This document shows, piece by piece, positions 1 through 11,814 of a DNA stretch of 64,000 nucleotides. The DNA lies in NCBI RefSeq assembly GCF_026151205.1, contig NC_087075.1, positions 13,529,628 to 13,593,627 on the forward strand, written 5' to 3'. The stretch comes from Bolinopsis microptera. Taxonomy: Eukaryota > Ctenophora > Tentaculata > Lobata > Bolinopsidae. The position numbers were made by a program, and so were the translations under genes. The notes below the pieces were generated by a model that did no database searches, was not told the origin of the DNA, and saw only the letters and a list, made by a program, of their open reading frames with translations. How positions within the stretch are numbered: position 1 is the stretch's first letter; each line of letters starts with the position of its first letter.

Positions 1-84
1 TTTTCACATCTTGCTATTCAAGCTCACAGTTGAAAATCCTGGAATAACCTTGCAAGTTAACACGACCTACCTCAGCAGACGTCA

Positions 85-590
85 CGTGTCCTTATATGGT
101 AGTGTTACTATGGTTACCACGAACCTCCTTATATGGTAGTGTTACTATGGTTACCACAAACCTCTCCTTAAATGGTAGTGTTACTATGGTTACCACAAAC
201 CTCTCCTTATATGGTAGTGTTACTATGGTTACCACAAACCTCTCCTTATATTGTAGTGTTACTATGGTTACCACAAACCTCTCCTTACTATGGTTACCAC
301 AAACCTCTCCTTATATGGTAGTGTTACTATGGTTACCACAAACCTCTCCTTATATGGTAGTGTTACTATGGTTACCACGAACCTCCTTATATGGTAGTGT
401 TACTATGGTTACCACAAACCTCTCCTTATATTGTAGTGTTACTATGGTTACCACAAACCTCTCCTTATATTGTAGTGTTACTATGTTTACCACAAACCTC
501 TCCTTATATGGTAGTGTTACTATGGTTACCACAAACCTCTCCTTATATGGTAGTGTTACTATGGTTACCACAAATAAAAACCTCTCCTTC
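85..590. repeat. 39-bp minisatellite array
   Basis: About 13 tandem copies of a unit of roughly 39 bp that contains TAGTGTTACTATGGTTACC, with a few shortened units (one of 37 bp near 90, one lacking the first half near 285). The unit length is a multiple of three, so long open frames exist on both strands; these are repeat artefacts. A related core recurs as a palindrome at 4285-4485. Confidence 0.93.
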
Positions 591-599
591 TTAGTGCGT

Positions 600-2240
600 C
601 TGATATGGAAGAAAAGCAGCTTTCCTGCGATCATTAATTTACTTTTCTCATATGTCTTGTTTTTATTCTGTATAATCATTTGTTAAGATGTAATTGTTAC
701 GCCGTCGTTTGACCAATATTCTAATTCTATATTTAGCTACAGAAATATGATTGGTAATAATAACATTGCAACAAGTAAAGTGATGCAAACTAGTTATGAC
801 TATAACATCCGGATTGTAATATTATTTATAAGTCGTATAGTTTAATAATTCCTTTTCTGATAAGGGCCTTTTCCTTGTGGCGTCAAACGGGATCAATACA
901 AATTTACCCAAGAAAACAAGCAAACTAGTTAAATGCAAGCCAGTCAGAGGGTGTGAACTGCAGAAGGAAGTTTTTTTAAGAGATTCGTGAGAAAGAACCT
1001 TAGCGGTTTTACCCTGACGCGTTACTAAAGATCAGTGTCTTGCCAAATGATCAGGGAATTACAAAAAAGTTTAGTGTAAAACACTATGATCTAGCCTGGA
1101 AAACAAGTTAAGTGTAAAACACTTTAATATTTTTGCTATGATGTAGCCTGGGGACAAGTTTAGTATATATATATGCCGTATGGATAAACTAGACCTGCAT
1201 GAGACAGGGGAACGGCCCTTAGCAGGGACCAGGGTAATCGGGATGGCCAAGTTCACAAAATTCTAACTAACTAGAAAGGATAAAAAGGTAACATTAGGTA
1301 AAAATAGATACCAATACTACAAAAAAAAATCATACCGGGTTGTTCCTTCTGTAAGCCTGTGTAAGTTTCTGTAGATGTCTTCGTTCGATGGTCTTTTATC
1401 TTCCGGTCACTTAATTCTTCACTTTTGCGTTTCTGTAACTTAAGATAAGGGTGGGGCTAACTCAATTGTCCTGTAAGGTAAATGGTGAGTAATGTGCCTG
1501 TAGAGTAAGGTAAGGGATATGGAAAAGGTCTATGAGAACTGGGTGGAACTAATCAGGGTCCTGGATCTCGCTAAGAGTGCCCAATTAGCCCAATGGACTT
1601 TTGCCCTTTGGACTGGATATGCAGCAGTATGGCGGGACCCTGTTCCTTGACTAGAAATTAACAGGGGGAGGGTATGGGGGACCCTGTTCCTTGACTAGAA
1701 GCAAACAGGGGGAGGGTATGGGGGATCGTGTTTACCTAGAGACCGTGTTCACCTTATAATGTTCATAAACATAATAAAGATTCGGCAGAATGAGCGCCGC
1801 CCAGTAAGGATCGTGTTAAATGGACGACTTCGTTGCCTAATTATAGTAGGATGGGTAAAGAGGTTTAGGGGAGCTCAAACAAGTCAATATAATTAGTGAG
1901 GTTATAACTTATACCCTAGTGAGTTAGTGGCTCTATAATAGAGCTGTGCCTTTATACCTGCAGAAATGAGATAATATTACTTTTTCAGGAGTTAAAGCGT
2001 GTATTTCATCTTTTTAATTTTTGTGCAGAGGGGTATTTTTAAAGATATTCCCGGCTCCATTTTTACTTTTTATATGATCGATCTATCCAGCCAAATTTAA
2101 TTCGAAAAGCATATTTTCTAAGAAGCCTTAAATTATTCCATCATATCAAATATGTTAGAGTAAAAGTGAAAAACGAAAGCGAATGTAATACCGAAAGTGA
2201 TAGCTAACTAAGTAACCCACTCCTAAAAGTAAAAACAGCA
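600..2240. other. non-coding stretch, small local duplications
   Basis: I see no gene. Around 1070-1170 a short block with GTGTAAAACACT and TAGCCTGG is present twice. At about 1638-1725 a unit of about 45 bp containing CCTGTTCCTTGACTAGAA is present twice in tandem. Confidence 0.5.
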
Positions 2241-2251
2241 GGTTGGATGCC

Positions 2252-4843
2252 ATGGAGAAGCAGCTCAGAGTTTTGTTACTGTTCACCGTGACTGGTAGCA
2301 TGTTCGGAGAAGGATGCTCAAACGAGGCACACGGTTTTAACTTCACTGACGCAGGTTTGTGACTTTCAAGAAAATTTCCGGTTTTTTTCTGAATAAATTC
2401 CGCGATGAAAATGTTTAATGTGAAAGGTAAATAGATGAATCGACATTTCTACGTCATACTAATAATCATATTCCGAATTGTGCTGATCCGATTAAAACTA
2501 TAGAAGTATGTTTTACCTTACCTCTATTACTTTTAGTTGGAGGTTATTTTAAAACGAAAGTTAAAGACTGTTTCACGTGCAAGAGTTTAAGTATTTATTC
2601 CATTTATAGCTGCCAAAAATATATTATAAATAAATGAGTTGTTTACATGCACAGTTTTATAAACAAAACAGATAAGTCGACAAAGTAACTGTAAGTGCTC
2701 ACCACTTGGCAATTGTTTCTTTTTAAAGCAAAATATCTAAGTTTAAAGAGGTCCTCGACATTTCTTAGGCTTAAATCTATAGAAGTAGAACTAGAAGTAA
2801 GGTCGCTGTCGGATATTAATAAGTTGAATAAATTATTCTGATATCGACCTCTTCTACTCTTAAACTCATTAATCAAGGCAAATGTTAGGGTTGAGAATGC
2901 AGGGGTACAGATCGTAACCATCTGGTAACACATTTTGTCATAACAATTATAGTGATAACAAATAGTTCTATTAATTTGCAGTAAAAAGTACTGCGTCGGC
3001 CGGGAATCGAACCCGGGCCTCCCGCGTGGCAGGCGAGAATTGTACCACTCAACCACCGACGCTGTTACACATCTTGTGAATATATTTTCAATTATTACAA
3101 TAAACTTGCTCTGCTTTATATCATCAAGGAAGCATAATAAGATTAAAATTAAACCTAGTAAGTAAGTCACCTAAGTATTACGTAATGGTAAGTGCTCGCC
3201 ATTGTCCTTTTTATTTACAATCGACAATAAACTTTTGCATTACTACTACTAGAGTCGAATTATACCTGAATCTATGTATATTATTTCGACAATTTACAAA
3301 GGTTTTTTATTCCAGTTTTGTAAGGCAGTAATACTTGTGGTATGTGGGCACTGTTGTGAAGTGAGGTCTGATCATTATCGACGTGTGAGCTGCTGGGAAA
3401 AGCGTTTTGCAGTTTCTCCATATCAGATATCTTGTAAATGTTTATGCGGCATTTTTCATGCATGCATAAATGCACAACATGAGTTCCAATATTCTATTTC
3501 TACATGATTGATGAAAGCTTCCAATTGCAGGCTAAAGATAAAAATCATTTATATTATCATATAATCCTATTCTTCAGATCATATCGGCAATTCTATATTC
3601 TGTTCTCTTTTAAAGATCCAGGATCCATTTTCAAATGTGCTGACTGAATGATAAATAAGCCAATTAGTAGTAATACGACTAGGTGTATTCTACCTTGATT
3701 CTAGAACAGGTTATCATACATATATGCTGTTTATCAGACTGGTTCAGACTAGTTGCGCTAGCCGATGTGCTGTGCAAATCGGCCATTAAACAATTATGAA
3801 TCATAAAATATGCTAATACCTGTTTTATTGGCAGGATATTGCAGCGATAACATGACGTACAGCATGGGCAAGTGCTGGGGGACACTGTCTCACCTCAATA
3901 TAACCATAGACTGCGCAGGTAAGACACACCCACAATATAAGTTACCATGGTTTTCTAGACACATCCTCGTAGTAACCGTCGTTATCGCGCCTAGTTACCA
4001 TGGTTAATGCTAGAGACGCGCCCTCCATTACTGGCTTCAAAACTTAAACAGATTGTGATGTCTCTTACTGTTTTACATGTTTAAACCATATCACTTAGAC
4101 TCCGCAGTAAACAGACTGATAGTATCGGTCTGTTTACAATTACAATTACTGTGACAGTCTAATAACTAATATTTACAGGATAGTTGTGGAGCAGCAGAAG
4201 GTTTTTAGATCAAATCCAGTATTATTAAAATACATCCCTAGATAACGATGCAAACCCCAACTCCCAAGTATCATTATTGCCTTGTGAGGTAGTGTTACCA
4301 TTAACCACAGTCCATAGTAACACTACCATATATAATAAGGTAATGTTACTATAGTAACACTACCATATATAATAAGGTAATGTTACTATAGTAACACTAC
4401 CACATATAATAAGGTTATGTTACTATAGTAACACTACCATATAAGGTAATGTTACTACAGTAACACTACCATATAAGGTAACGCTATCTCTCCCTGCAGA
4501 TGACAACACGGAACCCAAGACACTATCCTGGTGTACAAGAAACAAGACAGGCTTTCCCCAGTGTGTTGAGTGGACAGAGCGGGATAGAGTAAAGTGCCTG
4601 TCTGAAATCTACGAGACGTGTTACTGTTCCCAGGATGACCGCGGCCGGCCAGTGTGCCAGTGTGACAGGTACCTCTTCTGGAGGGTATACCCCTTTATCT
4701 ACATCTTCCTGGGGTTGTCCATGGTGGTGATTTACATTGTGTGTCACATTATGAGGATGTGTAAGAAGGAGCCTGATGATGAAAAGGATGAGGACTTAAC
4801 TAAAATACCAGAGTATGTGAAACAGGGTGAAAACAATATCTAG
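2252..4843 (+). CDS. small cysteine-rich type I membrane protein, 3 exons
   Basis: Exons 2252-2354, 3835-3918 and 4500-4843 join to a 176-residue frame; both introns are GT..AG and in phase 1. The start lies in a good context (GCCATGG). Residues 1 to about 19 are a signal peptide (VLLLF core). The ectodomain (about 20-124) has 11 cysteines and four N-glycosylation sequons (N30, N40, N56, N77). A hydrophobic segment at about 125-147 is the membrane anchor, followed by a short cytoplasmic tail with CKK and an acidic DDEKDED stretch. The middle exon is symmetrical (84 bp, phase 1-1), so it could be skipped without loss of frame. I do not recognise the family; a small receptor or receptor-associated surface protein is possible. 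Signal exon, Cys-rich exon and membrane exon splice in one frame, which argues for a real gene. Introns and 3' flank are full of GTTACC-type repeats. Confidence 0.72.
2983..2987 (-). terminator. Pol III T5 terminator of tRNA-Gly
   Basis: Five consecutive T on the transcribed (minus) strand, four bases after the tRNA 3' end. Confidence 0.75.
2992..3062 (-). tRNA. tRNA-Gly (anticodon GCC)
   Basis: The minus strand gives a 71-nt cloverleaf. The acceptor stem GCGTCGG pairs with CCGACGC, followed by discriminator A. The anticodon loop CTGCCAC carries GCC (3028-3030) and the T arm is GGGTTCGATTCCC. The D stem contains a G13-C22 pair where, from memory, the common animal sequence has T-G. An internal A box and B box are intact, CCA is not encoded, and a run of five T lies just downstream on the transcribed strand (2983-2987) as a Pol III terminator. 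It sits antisense inside intron 1 of the membrane-protein gene. Confidence 0.96.
4285..4485. repeat. palindromic 34-40-bp repeat array in intron 2
   Basis: About five units, each centred on TGTTACTATAGTAACA, a perfect palindrome whose extended arms (GGTAATG / CACTACC) have one mismatch. Each unit can fold into a hairpin with almost no loop. The array ends about 15 bp before the 3' splice site at 4499 of the membrane-protein gene. The half-unit resembles the 1-590 minisatellite. Confidence 0.88.
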
Positions 4844-4844
4844 T

Positions 4845-5100
4845 TACCACGTTGCTATAGTTACCACGTTGCTGTAGATACCATGTTGCTATAGATACCA
4901 TGTTGCTATAGTCACCATGTTGCTATAGTTATCATGTTGCTATAGTTATCATGTTGCTATAGTTATCATGTTGCTATAGTTATCCTGTTGCTATAGTTAT
5001 CATGTTGATATAGTTATCATGTTGTTATAGTTATCATGTTGCTATAGTTATCATGTTGCTATAGTTATCATGTTGCTACAGTTTCAACGTTGATATGGTT
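4845..5100. repeat. 17-bp minisatellite after the stop codon
   Basis: About 14 copies of a 17-bp unit, consensus TTGCTATAGTTATCATG with TTACCACG variants at the start. It begins at the stop codon of the membrane-protein gene, so it lies in its presumed 3' UTR. Confidence 0.9.
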
Positions 5101-5309
5101 GGTTAATGGTTGCTATATCATTTAGTATTACTTACAACAGCTGGAGATGTAAAGATTTTCTGTAACATGGGTTACCATAGCTGTAGTAACTAGTAACCAT
5201 AGTAGCTATTCAAGCAAGGGCTAGGTTATTTATTATAGTAACAAGTTAAACCAAAGTAGCAATTCAACTTCAAGCAAGAGCTGGGGCTACTATGGTAAGT
5301 ACATTGAAT

Positions 5310-5692
5310 TAGTGAAGTCAATCCCGACGTCGGGATTCATGAATCCCGGATTTCCCGACGATTTTCAGTCGGGAATTCCCGACCGGAATATTTTCTCAAT
5401 TCCCGATTTTCGGGAATTTTAAATATTTGTGTTATATTTGCAAATTTTAGAATGTTCGTTGACTGCAATATAATTAAAAAATTGAATTAAAAGTTTTAGT
5501 TGGGTCGTGGCATATACATGAAATTAAAAGTTTTACACGAAATGGGACCTAAAGATGAGCACCATTTGCTTTCGGGAATCCCGATTTTCGGGAATCTCGA
5601 TAATTTTGCCGATTTTCGGGAATCCCGGGATTTTTTTGGTCGGGATTCCCGAATTGAATATTTTGTTTAGTGATTACTGATTGACTTCACTA
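5310..5692. mobile_element. 383-bp TIR element (MITE) with CGGGAATTCCCG core
   Basis: The ends are TA-GTGAAGTCAATC and its perfect inverse GATTGACTTCAC-TA, consistent with 12-bp terminal inverted repeats and a TA target duplication (Tc1/mariner-type size). Inside, TTCGGGAATCCCGA-like palindromes recur. No coding capacity. Confidence 0.72.
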
Positions 5693-5699
5693 TATAGAA

Positions 5700-8020
5700 T
5701 GTCACTAGATACCATAAAGCATTAGTTGTAGTTTAAGTAGGGTAGGTGGCCCAAATTTGTATTATGAGTATTGCGGAAAGCACAGTGTAAGGCCTACACG
5801 GACCGCCTCTAACTAGCCAATCCCTGTTTACATGCCGTGTATCAGGGGACTAGAAAGAGCTAAACTAGTAAGCGGGGCATAGCCAATACACTATACTTCC
5901 ATCATTGAGTATATTACCAACCAGAAGGAAAATTTCCTTGTGTTTGGAATCTACCAAGACGAAAGTTGTACAATCCAGCGAAATTCTGCAGGTATGTGGA
6001 ATTTCAAGCATTTAGATCGATTCAGCCAAGATTACTTGTATGTCCAGTTTGTAAACGGGGATGATGTTAATATTTTGAGGTACACAGCTTTGGGGGCAGT
6101 ATCATATATATTTGCTAAGACAGTTATTTGTTAAATCACTGTGATAGCAGGCCGGTGAGAACTAAAACTGCAGATTTTTCACAAGCGAGCGAAAGTGCTG
6201 CACTGAATAATAAATCAAAGCTCGGTTGGTTGCTATGAGTTATGACAATAAGACTCTTATCCTAACAGAACGTAGTATTTCATCAGATCAATGAAATATA
6301 CCCAGAATAACAAAAATAACTGTACAGCTGAGGAACAACCTTATTGGTGATGATTTAATTAATGTGAATGCAAATAGAAGAAGCGTTCATACTTACAGCA
6401 GCTCAGATTTTGTTTTCAAATTATGTTTATCATAGTGCTTGGGACGCCAAGAGCATTCATAGTTTTACATGGGTTCAACCTTTTGGCGTTTCATTAATAT
6501 CAAAACAGTTTAAGCCATCACCGATAAGGTTTAGCGTGAAAACAATTCTTTAGTTTTACAAAATAAGCGGGAGAAGCCATGTGAACATTCAACAGCGGAT
6601 TTTATTTGCTTTTTATAGTTGATTTTGTTGTTGTTTTTGTTTTGTATTCCATTATATTGCTATTGAATAACCAAGTAGAAAAACCTGTTTTTATTTCTAA
6701 AGTCTCCGTTGATTGTTGTAAAATATAAAGTGTCGCACAGCAGCGCGGACATTAGCACTGTACTCTGAGCAGTTGGGGATTTCAATTTTTCTCAACAAGA
6801 AGTACACTTTACTTACTGACGTAGGTCGGCTCCAAAGTCCGAGCAAAAGTACATTAAAACTCCGATTTACCGCAGTCAGATAAACAAAAATACACTTTTA
6901 GATTCATGCTCAAAGGATCGACGAGTTAGTTTGTTATACTTATGTTGCATGAAAAATCGAGTAAGCGTCAATAATTTAAGTTTACCTGGTTTGCACGCAC
7001 CACAACACAATTATTGTTAACCGACTGAAAGTAAACATCTAGTCAGAGCCTTTACGGCCCGAAGAATAGTGAGGTGATATAGCTATAATTTGATAGACGA
7101 GTTTTACTGTAGCCAAGTTCGGTCGAAGGCGGCGGTGCAACTTCGGGAAAGGTGCACCAATGGGTATTTTTTTGTGAAACTTGATTTCGAGATAGCGGTT
7201 GACCAACAAACTAGGACCAGTGTCCAGTGACCGAACTTTTGAGGGGGTCGACCCAAACCGCCAAACAGTGCCCGCGGGGCAGGCGGCAGCCACGCCCATA
7301 TTTGGTCCAAATTAGGCCCAATTTAGCCAAATACCCTGAACATGCCCAAACCCCAGGTTTATGGTGCTCTACTTGTAGCTAGTGGTCTCCTGAACTCGTA
7401 TATGAAATTTCATCAAGATTGGACAAAAAATGACTGAGTTATGAGCCAAAAACCATATGCCCATATTTAGGCATACGCACCAAGTTTGGTAGATTTCGTC
7501 CCATAAATTGGTCAAATATCAATATTTTTGAATAAGACTAACTTAACATAAAAGGTAGGCCTAAACTACATATTCTCTGTAAGTTATAGCTTTATATAAT
7601 CAAGATGCTTGCATATGAACATATTGACATGGGTGTAGAGTTGAGCCTGTACGGAACCTAGTAGTTTCAGTTCCTTGTTCAACTTGCCGTACAGCAAGGA
7701 CATCCACTACTTTAGCCCACTATATCTGTTTAAATGTGGATACTAAGGCGAAAATACCCCAAAAAATGAACAAAATTGCCCGTATCTTCAGACTTCATTC
7801 GCGGAATTGATTTCATTAATTGGGAAATAACTCAATCAGTTTTCAAAATTTTTGCATTAAATTTTCGGAATCGACTCTAAATCGCATTTCCACCTTATTC
7901 TAGGAAGCCGATTTTTGATTTAGGCCTCCAAAAAAATTTGGCGGCCAAATTCCAAAATTTGCATGGCAAAATTCAGAGAATAAGTTGGTACGTGCGCGCA
8001 TTGTGACATCTTTCTATATT
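5700..8020. other. mostly unannotated; one weak exon-like frame
   Basis: No confident gene. A short open stretch on the plus strand (about 5884-5991, reading ...FGIYQDESCTIQRNSA) ends at a good donor, GCAG|GTATGT, in phase 1. I could not find partner exons, so I leave it uncalled. The 7040-7320 segment is moderately GC-rich and looks like an interspersed repeat. Confidence 0.35.
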
Positions 8021-8232
8021 CTTAAGAACCAAGTAAACTAGTAACAGAAGACGTTTCCTTGAAATTTGTAGTAGGTTTTGTAGTGGATTTTGCGCGCCGC
8101 ACGTACTTTACAATATTTATCATTGTAGAATCTACGACGGTTACTTCTACCGTAGAAGTCAGAAGTCCCAATAAACTGCTCGTACTTAAACTTTTATAGA
8201 CACTTATAAGATATGGAAATCTAAGTAACACA

Positions 8233-10256
8233 TCCACCCCACTCAGGCCGCCCATCCCAAATAGCTTGAAATCTGTGACAAATCCCTAAAAATCCAGAAT
8301 GAGAATCTTACCCCTGGGCCCTGAAGGTGATTTGTGTTGCTGAGTAATTGAAACATGTTTTGGTGTTTAAATAGGTAGTACATATCCCAAACCATCACAA
8401 ACCCCAAGTTTTAAGCTCTTGAACCACTCAGGCCACTCCCAGGGGCCACGCTCATCCAAAAATTACCGAAATCCAGCTAAAATCCAGACTTTAAAATCTT
8501 TACCCCTGTAGTGCTTTTATGTTCCGGGGTAGGTGGGACATGTTTTAGATTAAAAATGGGTTCTGCCTGTCCCAAACCATCATAAAAATCAAGTTTCGAC
8601 CTCTCAACCCACTCGGGCCATTCCCAGGGGCCACGCCCATCCCAAAATGACCGAAATCCAGCTAAAATCCAGACTTTAAAATCTTTACCCCTGTAGTGCT
8701 TTTATGTTCCGGGGTAGGTGGGACATGTTTTAGTTTAAAAATGGGTTCTGCCTGTCCCAAACCATCATAAAAATCAAGTTTCGACCTCTCAACCCACTCG
8801 GGCCACTCCCAGGGGCCACGCCCATCCCAAAATGACCGAAATCCAGCTAAAATCCAGACTTTAAAATCTTTACCCCTGTAGTGCTTTTATGTTCCGGGGT
8901 AGGTGGGACATGTTTTAAATTAAAAATGGGTTCTGCTTGTCCCAAACCATCATAAAAATCAAGTTTCGACCTCTCAACCCACTCGGGCCACTCCCAGGGG
9001 CCACACCCATCCCAATATGACCGAAATCCAGCTAAATCCAGACTTTAAAATCTTTACCCCTGTAGTGCTTTTATGTTCCAAGGTAGGTGGGACATTTTTT
9101 AGATTAAAAATGGGTTCTGCCTGTCCCAAACCATCATAAAAATCAAGTTTCGACCTCTCAACCCACTCGGGCCACTCCCAGGGGCCACGCCCATCCCAAA
9201 ATGACCGAAATCCAGCTAAAATCCAGACTTTAAAATCTTTACCCCTGTAGTGCTTTTATGTTCCGGGGTAGGTGGGATATGTTTTAGATTAAAAATGGGT
9301 TCTGCCTGTCCCAAACCATCATAAAAATCAAGTTTCGACCTCTCAACCCACTCGGGCCACGCCCATCCCAAAATGACCGAAATCCAGCTAAAATCCAGAC
9401 TTTAAAATCTTTACCCCTGTAGTGCTTTTATGTTCCGGGGTAGGTGGGACATGTTTTAGTTTAAAAATGGGTTCTACCTGTCCCAAACCATCATAAAAAT
9501 CAAGTTTCGACCTCTCAACCCACTCGGGCCACTCCCAGGGGCCACGCCCATCCCAAAATGACCGAAATCCAGCTAAAATCCAGACTTTAAAATCTTTACC
9601 CCTGTAGTGCTTTTATGTTCCGGGGTAGGTGGGACATGTTTTAGACTAAAAATGGGTTCTGCCTGTCCCAAACCATCATAAAAATCAAGTTTCGACCTCT
9701 CAACCCACTCGGGCCACTCCCAGGGGCCACGCCCATCCCAAAATGACCGAAATCCAGCTAAATCCAGACTTTAAAATCTTTACCCCTGTAGTGCTTTTAT
9801 GTTCCGGGGTAGGTGGAACATGTTTTAGATTAAAAATGGGTTCTGCCTGTCCCAAACCATCATAAAAATCAAGTTTCGACCTCTCAACCCACTCGGGCAC
9901 TCCCAGGGGCCACGCCCATCCCAAAATGATCGAAATCCATCTAAAATCCAGACTTTAAAATCTTTACCCCTGTAGTGCTTTTATGTTCCAGGGTAGGTGG
10001 GACATGTTTTAGATTAAAAATGGGTGCTGCCTGTCCCAAACCATCATAAAAATCAAGTTTCGACCTCTCAACCCACTCGGGCCACTCCCAGGGGCCACGC
10101 CCATCCCAAAATGACCGAAATCCAACTAAAATCCAGACTTTAAAATCTTTACCCCTGTAGTGCTTTTATGTTCCGGGGTAGGTGGGACATGTTTTAGTTT
10201 AAAAATGGGTTCTACCTGTCCCAAACCATCATAAAAATCAAGTTTCGACCTCTCAA
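8233..10256 (+). repeat. 185-bp satellite array, left arm
   Basis: About 11 tandem copies with a measured period of 185 bp (ACTCGGGCCA at 8611, 8796 and 8981). Copies are nearly identical from about 8560 on, while the outermost copy (8233-8430) is diverged. One copy near 9350 has a deletion. The same satellite occurs in the opposite orientation at 11815-13630. Confidence 0.95.
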
Positions 10257-10982
10257 CTATTTTTGGCTCATAATGATCAGGGTAGCAGGAAACATGAACA
10301 AAAGTAGTTTCCAAGAAAACTTTGAAAATTTTTGACTTAGAAAATTTTCGGTCCGAGTCATTCTCGATACGTACCTCTGAAAGCTGAGCTCCTGCTTCCG
10401 AGCTCGTATTGCAAAGGGGGGGCCTGCCTTCCGAGATCGCATTACAAAGGGGGACCCTCGAGTCCAAAATCTTATATCGAACTTCGAAAACCGAAAAAAA
10501 CATTTTTGGCTCATAATGATCAGGGTAGCAGGAAACATGAACAAAAGTAGTTTCCAAGAAAACTTTGAAAATTTTTGACTTAGAAAATGTTCGGTCCGAG
10601 TCATTCTCGATACGTACCTCTGAAAGCTGAGCTCCCGCTTCCGAGCTCGTATTGCAAAGGGGGGGGGGGGGGGGGCCTGCCTTCCGAGATCGCATTACAA
10701 AGGGGGACCCTCGAGTCCAAAATCTTATATCGAACTTCGAAAACCGAAAAAAACATTTTTGGCTCATAATCTCATAATGATCAGGGTAGCAGGAAACATG
10801 AACAAAAGTAGTTTCCAAGAAAACTTTGAAAATTTTTGACTTAGAAAATGTTCGGTCCGAGTCATTCTCGATACGTACCTCTGAAAGCTGAGCTCCCGCT
10901 TCCGAGCTCGTATTGCAAAGGGGGGCCTGCCTTCCGAGATCGCATTACAAAGGGGGACCCTCGAGTCCAAAATCTTATACGT
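10257..10982. repeat. three tandem copies of a ~245-bp repeat
   Basis: Units start near 10258, 10502 and 10754 with TTTTTGGCTCATAATGATCA and share GGGGGACCCTCGAGTCC near their end. The third is cut short near 10980. A G16 run in unit 2 (10660-10675) and short internal duplications separate the copies. The unit lies between the two inverted satellite arrays. Confidence 0.9.
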
Positions 10983-11126
10983 CTTACAAAATTTTTGACT
11001 AAAATTTTCGGGAAAACAATTTTTTCCAAAAATTGTTGGCCCTTTTTGGCCCCTTGCCCAGATTTCATGGGGAGGGGCGAGGGGGGATGGCTTCCCTGCC
11101 CCCCCCCCCCGCTTCCTACACCCCTG
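10983..11126 (-). mobile_element. GC-rich transposon end (hAT-like terminus)
   Basis: Read on the minus strand, the segment begins CAGGGGTGTAGGAAGC followed by a G run, a style of terminus common in hAT-type MITEs. I could not find a matching opposite end, so only a fragment is called. Confidence 0.3.
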
Positions 11127-11814
11127 TTCCGGGGTATTCTTTTTGGTATGACTTACTATCACCACTCATTCGAGGAATATATTAAATCAAAGAATATTCA
11201 TTTTCATTTTACTATTTTATTTAATGAAGGTTTATGAATGCATTTATTTGATACTTTTGATAATCAGATCGAGCCAAGTTGTATAGGATCGTATTTGGCC
11301 ATTCAAATTACGTTCGATCTGAAAAAATGAGAGTTGTAGCCTCTCAGATGACCAAGATACGAGGCATGACGAGTTTGTCCATTACGTGTGATCAGGTGAT
11401 TCGATTACCTGATGAGGTGATTAGATGGCCCCGTCAAATTGCAAGGGAACCCAATTAATGTGACCTATCACATAATCACCCAATCAATTTTGTTAACGAG
11501 ATACATTGAATGCTTGATAACTTCGTCATTTCAAATACGTTTGGCCTTAATTTTTCAGATCAGATGCAACAATTAATAATCTGCAGTAATCTGCAATAAA
11601 TGGGCGTCTAGCATGTCCGGAAAGAAAAATATAGGTGATTTAATATTATATGGGCGTAGTCTAAATATTCAAATTTTTGAACATTGGCGACGGAATCCTC
11701 GAATGAGTAGTTACAGCATGCCATCTGCAAAGTTGCAGGTACATAATATGAAACACAGTGGTGGTATAAGACTCAACGTATGTAACGTTAGTTTTGCCCC
11801 ACCCCACTACCTGT
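11127..11814. other. single-copy spacer between satellite arrays
   Basis: AT-rich sequence without a recognisable gene. It forms part of the centre of the large inverted structure. Confidence 0.5.

Noticed and set aside
2643-3170. 175-codon minus-strand frame
   Set aside because: Reads straight through the tRNA-Gly gene; no conserved sequence.
7039-7310. Overlapping minus-strand frames (86 and 68 codons)
   Set aside because: No splice or domain evidence; region looks like an interspersed repeat.
10126-11165. Overlapping minus-strand frames of 115-230 codons
   Set aside because: Products of the threefold 245-bp repeat and the 185-bp satellite.
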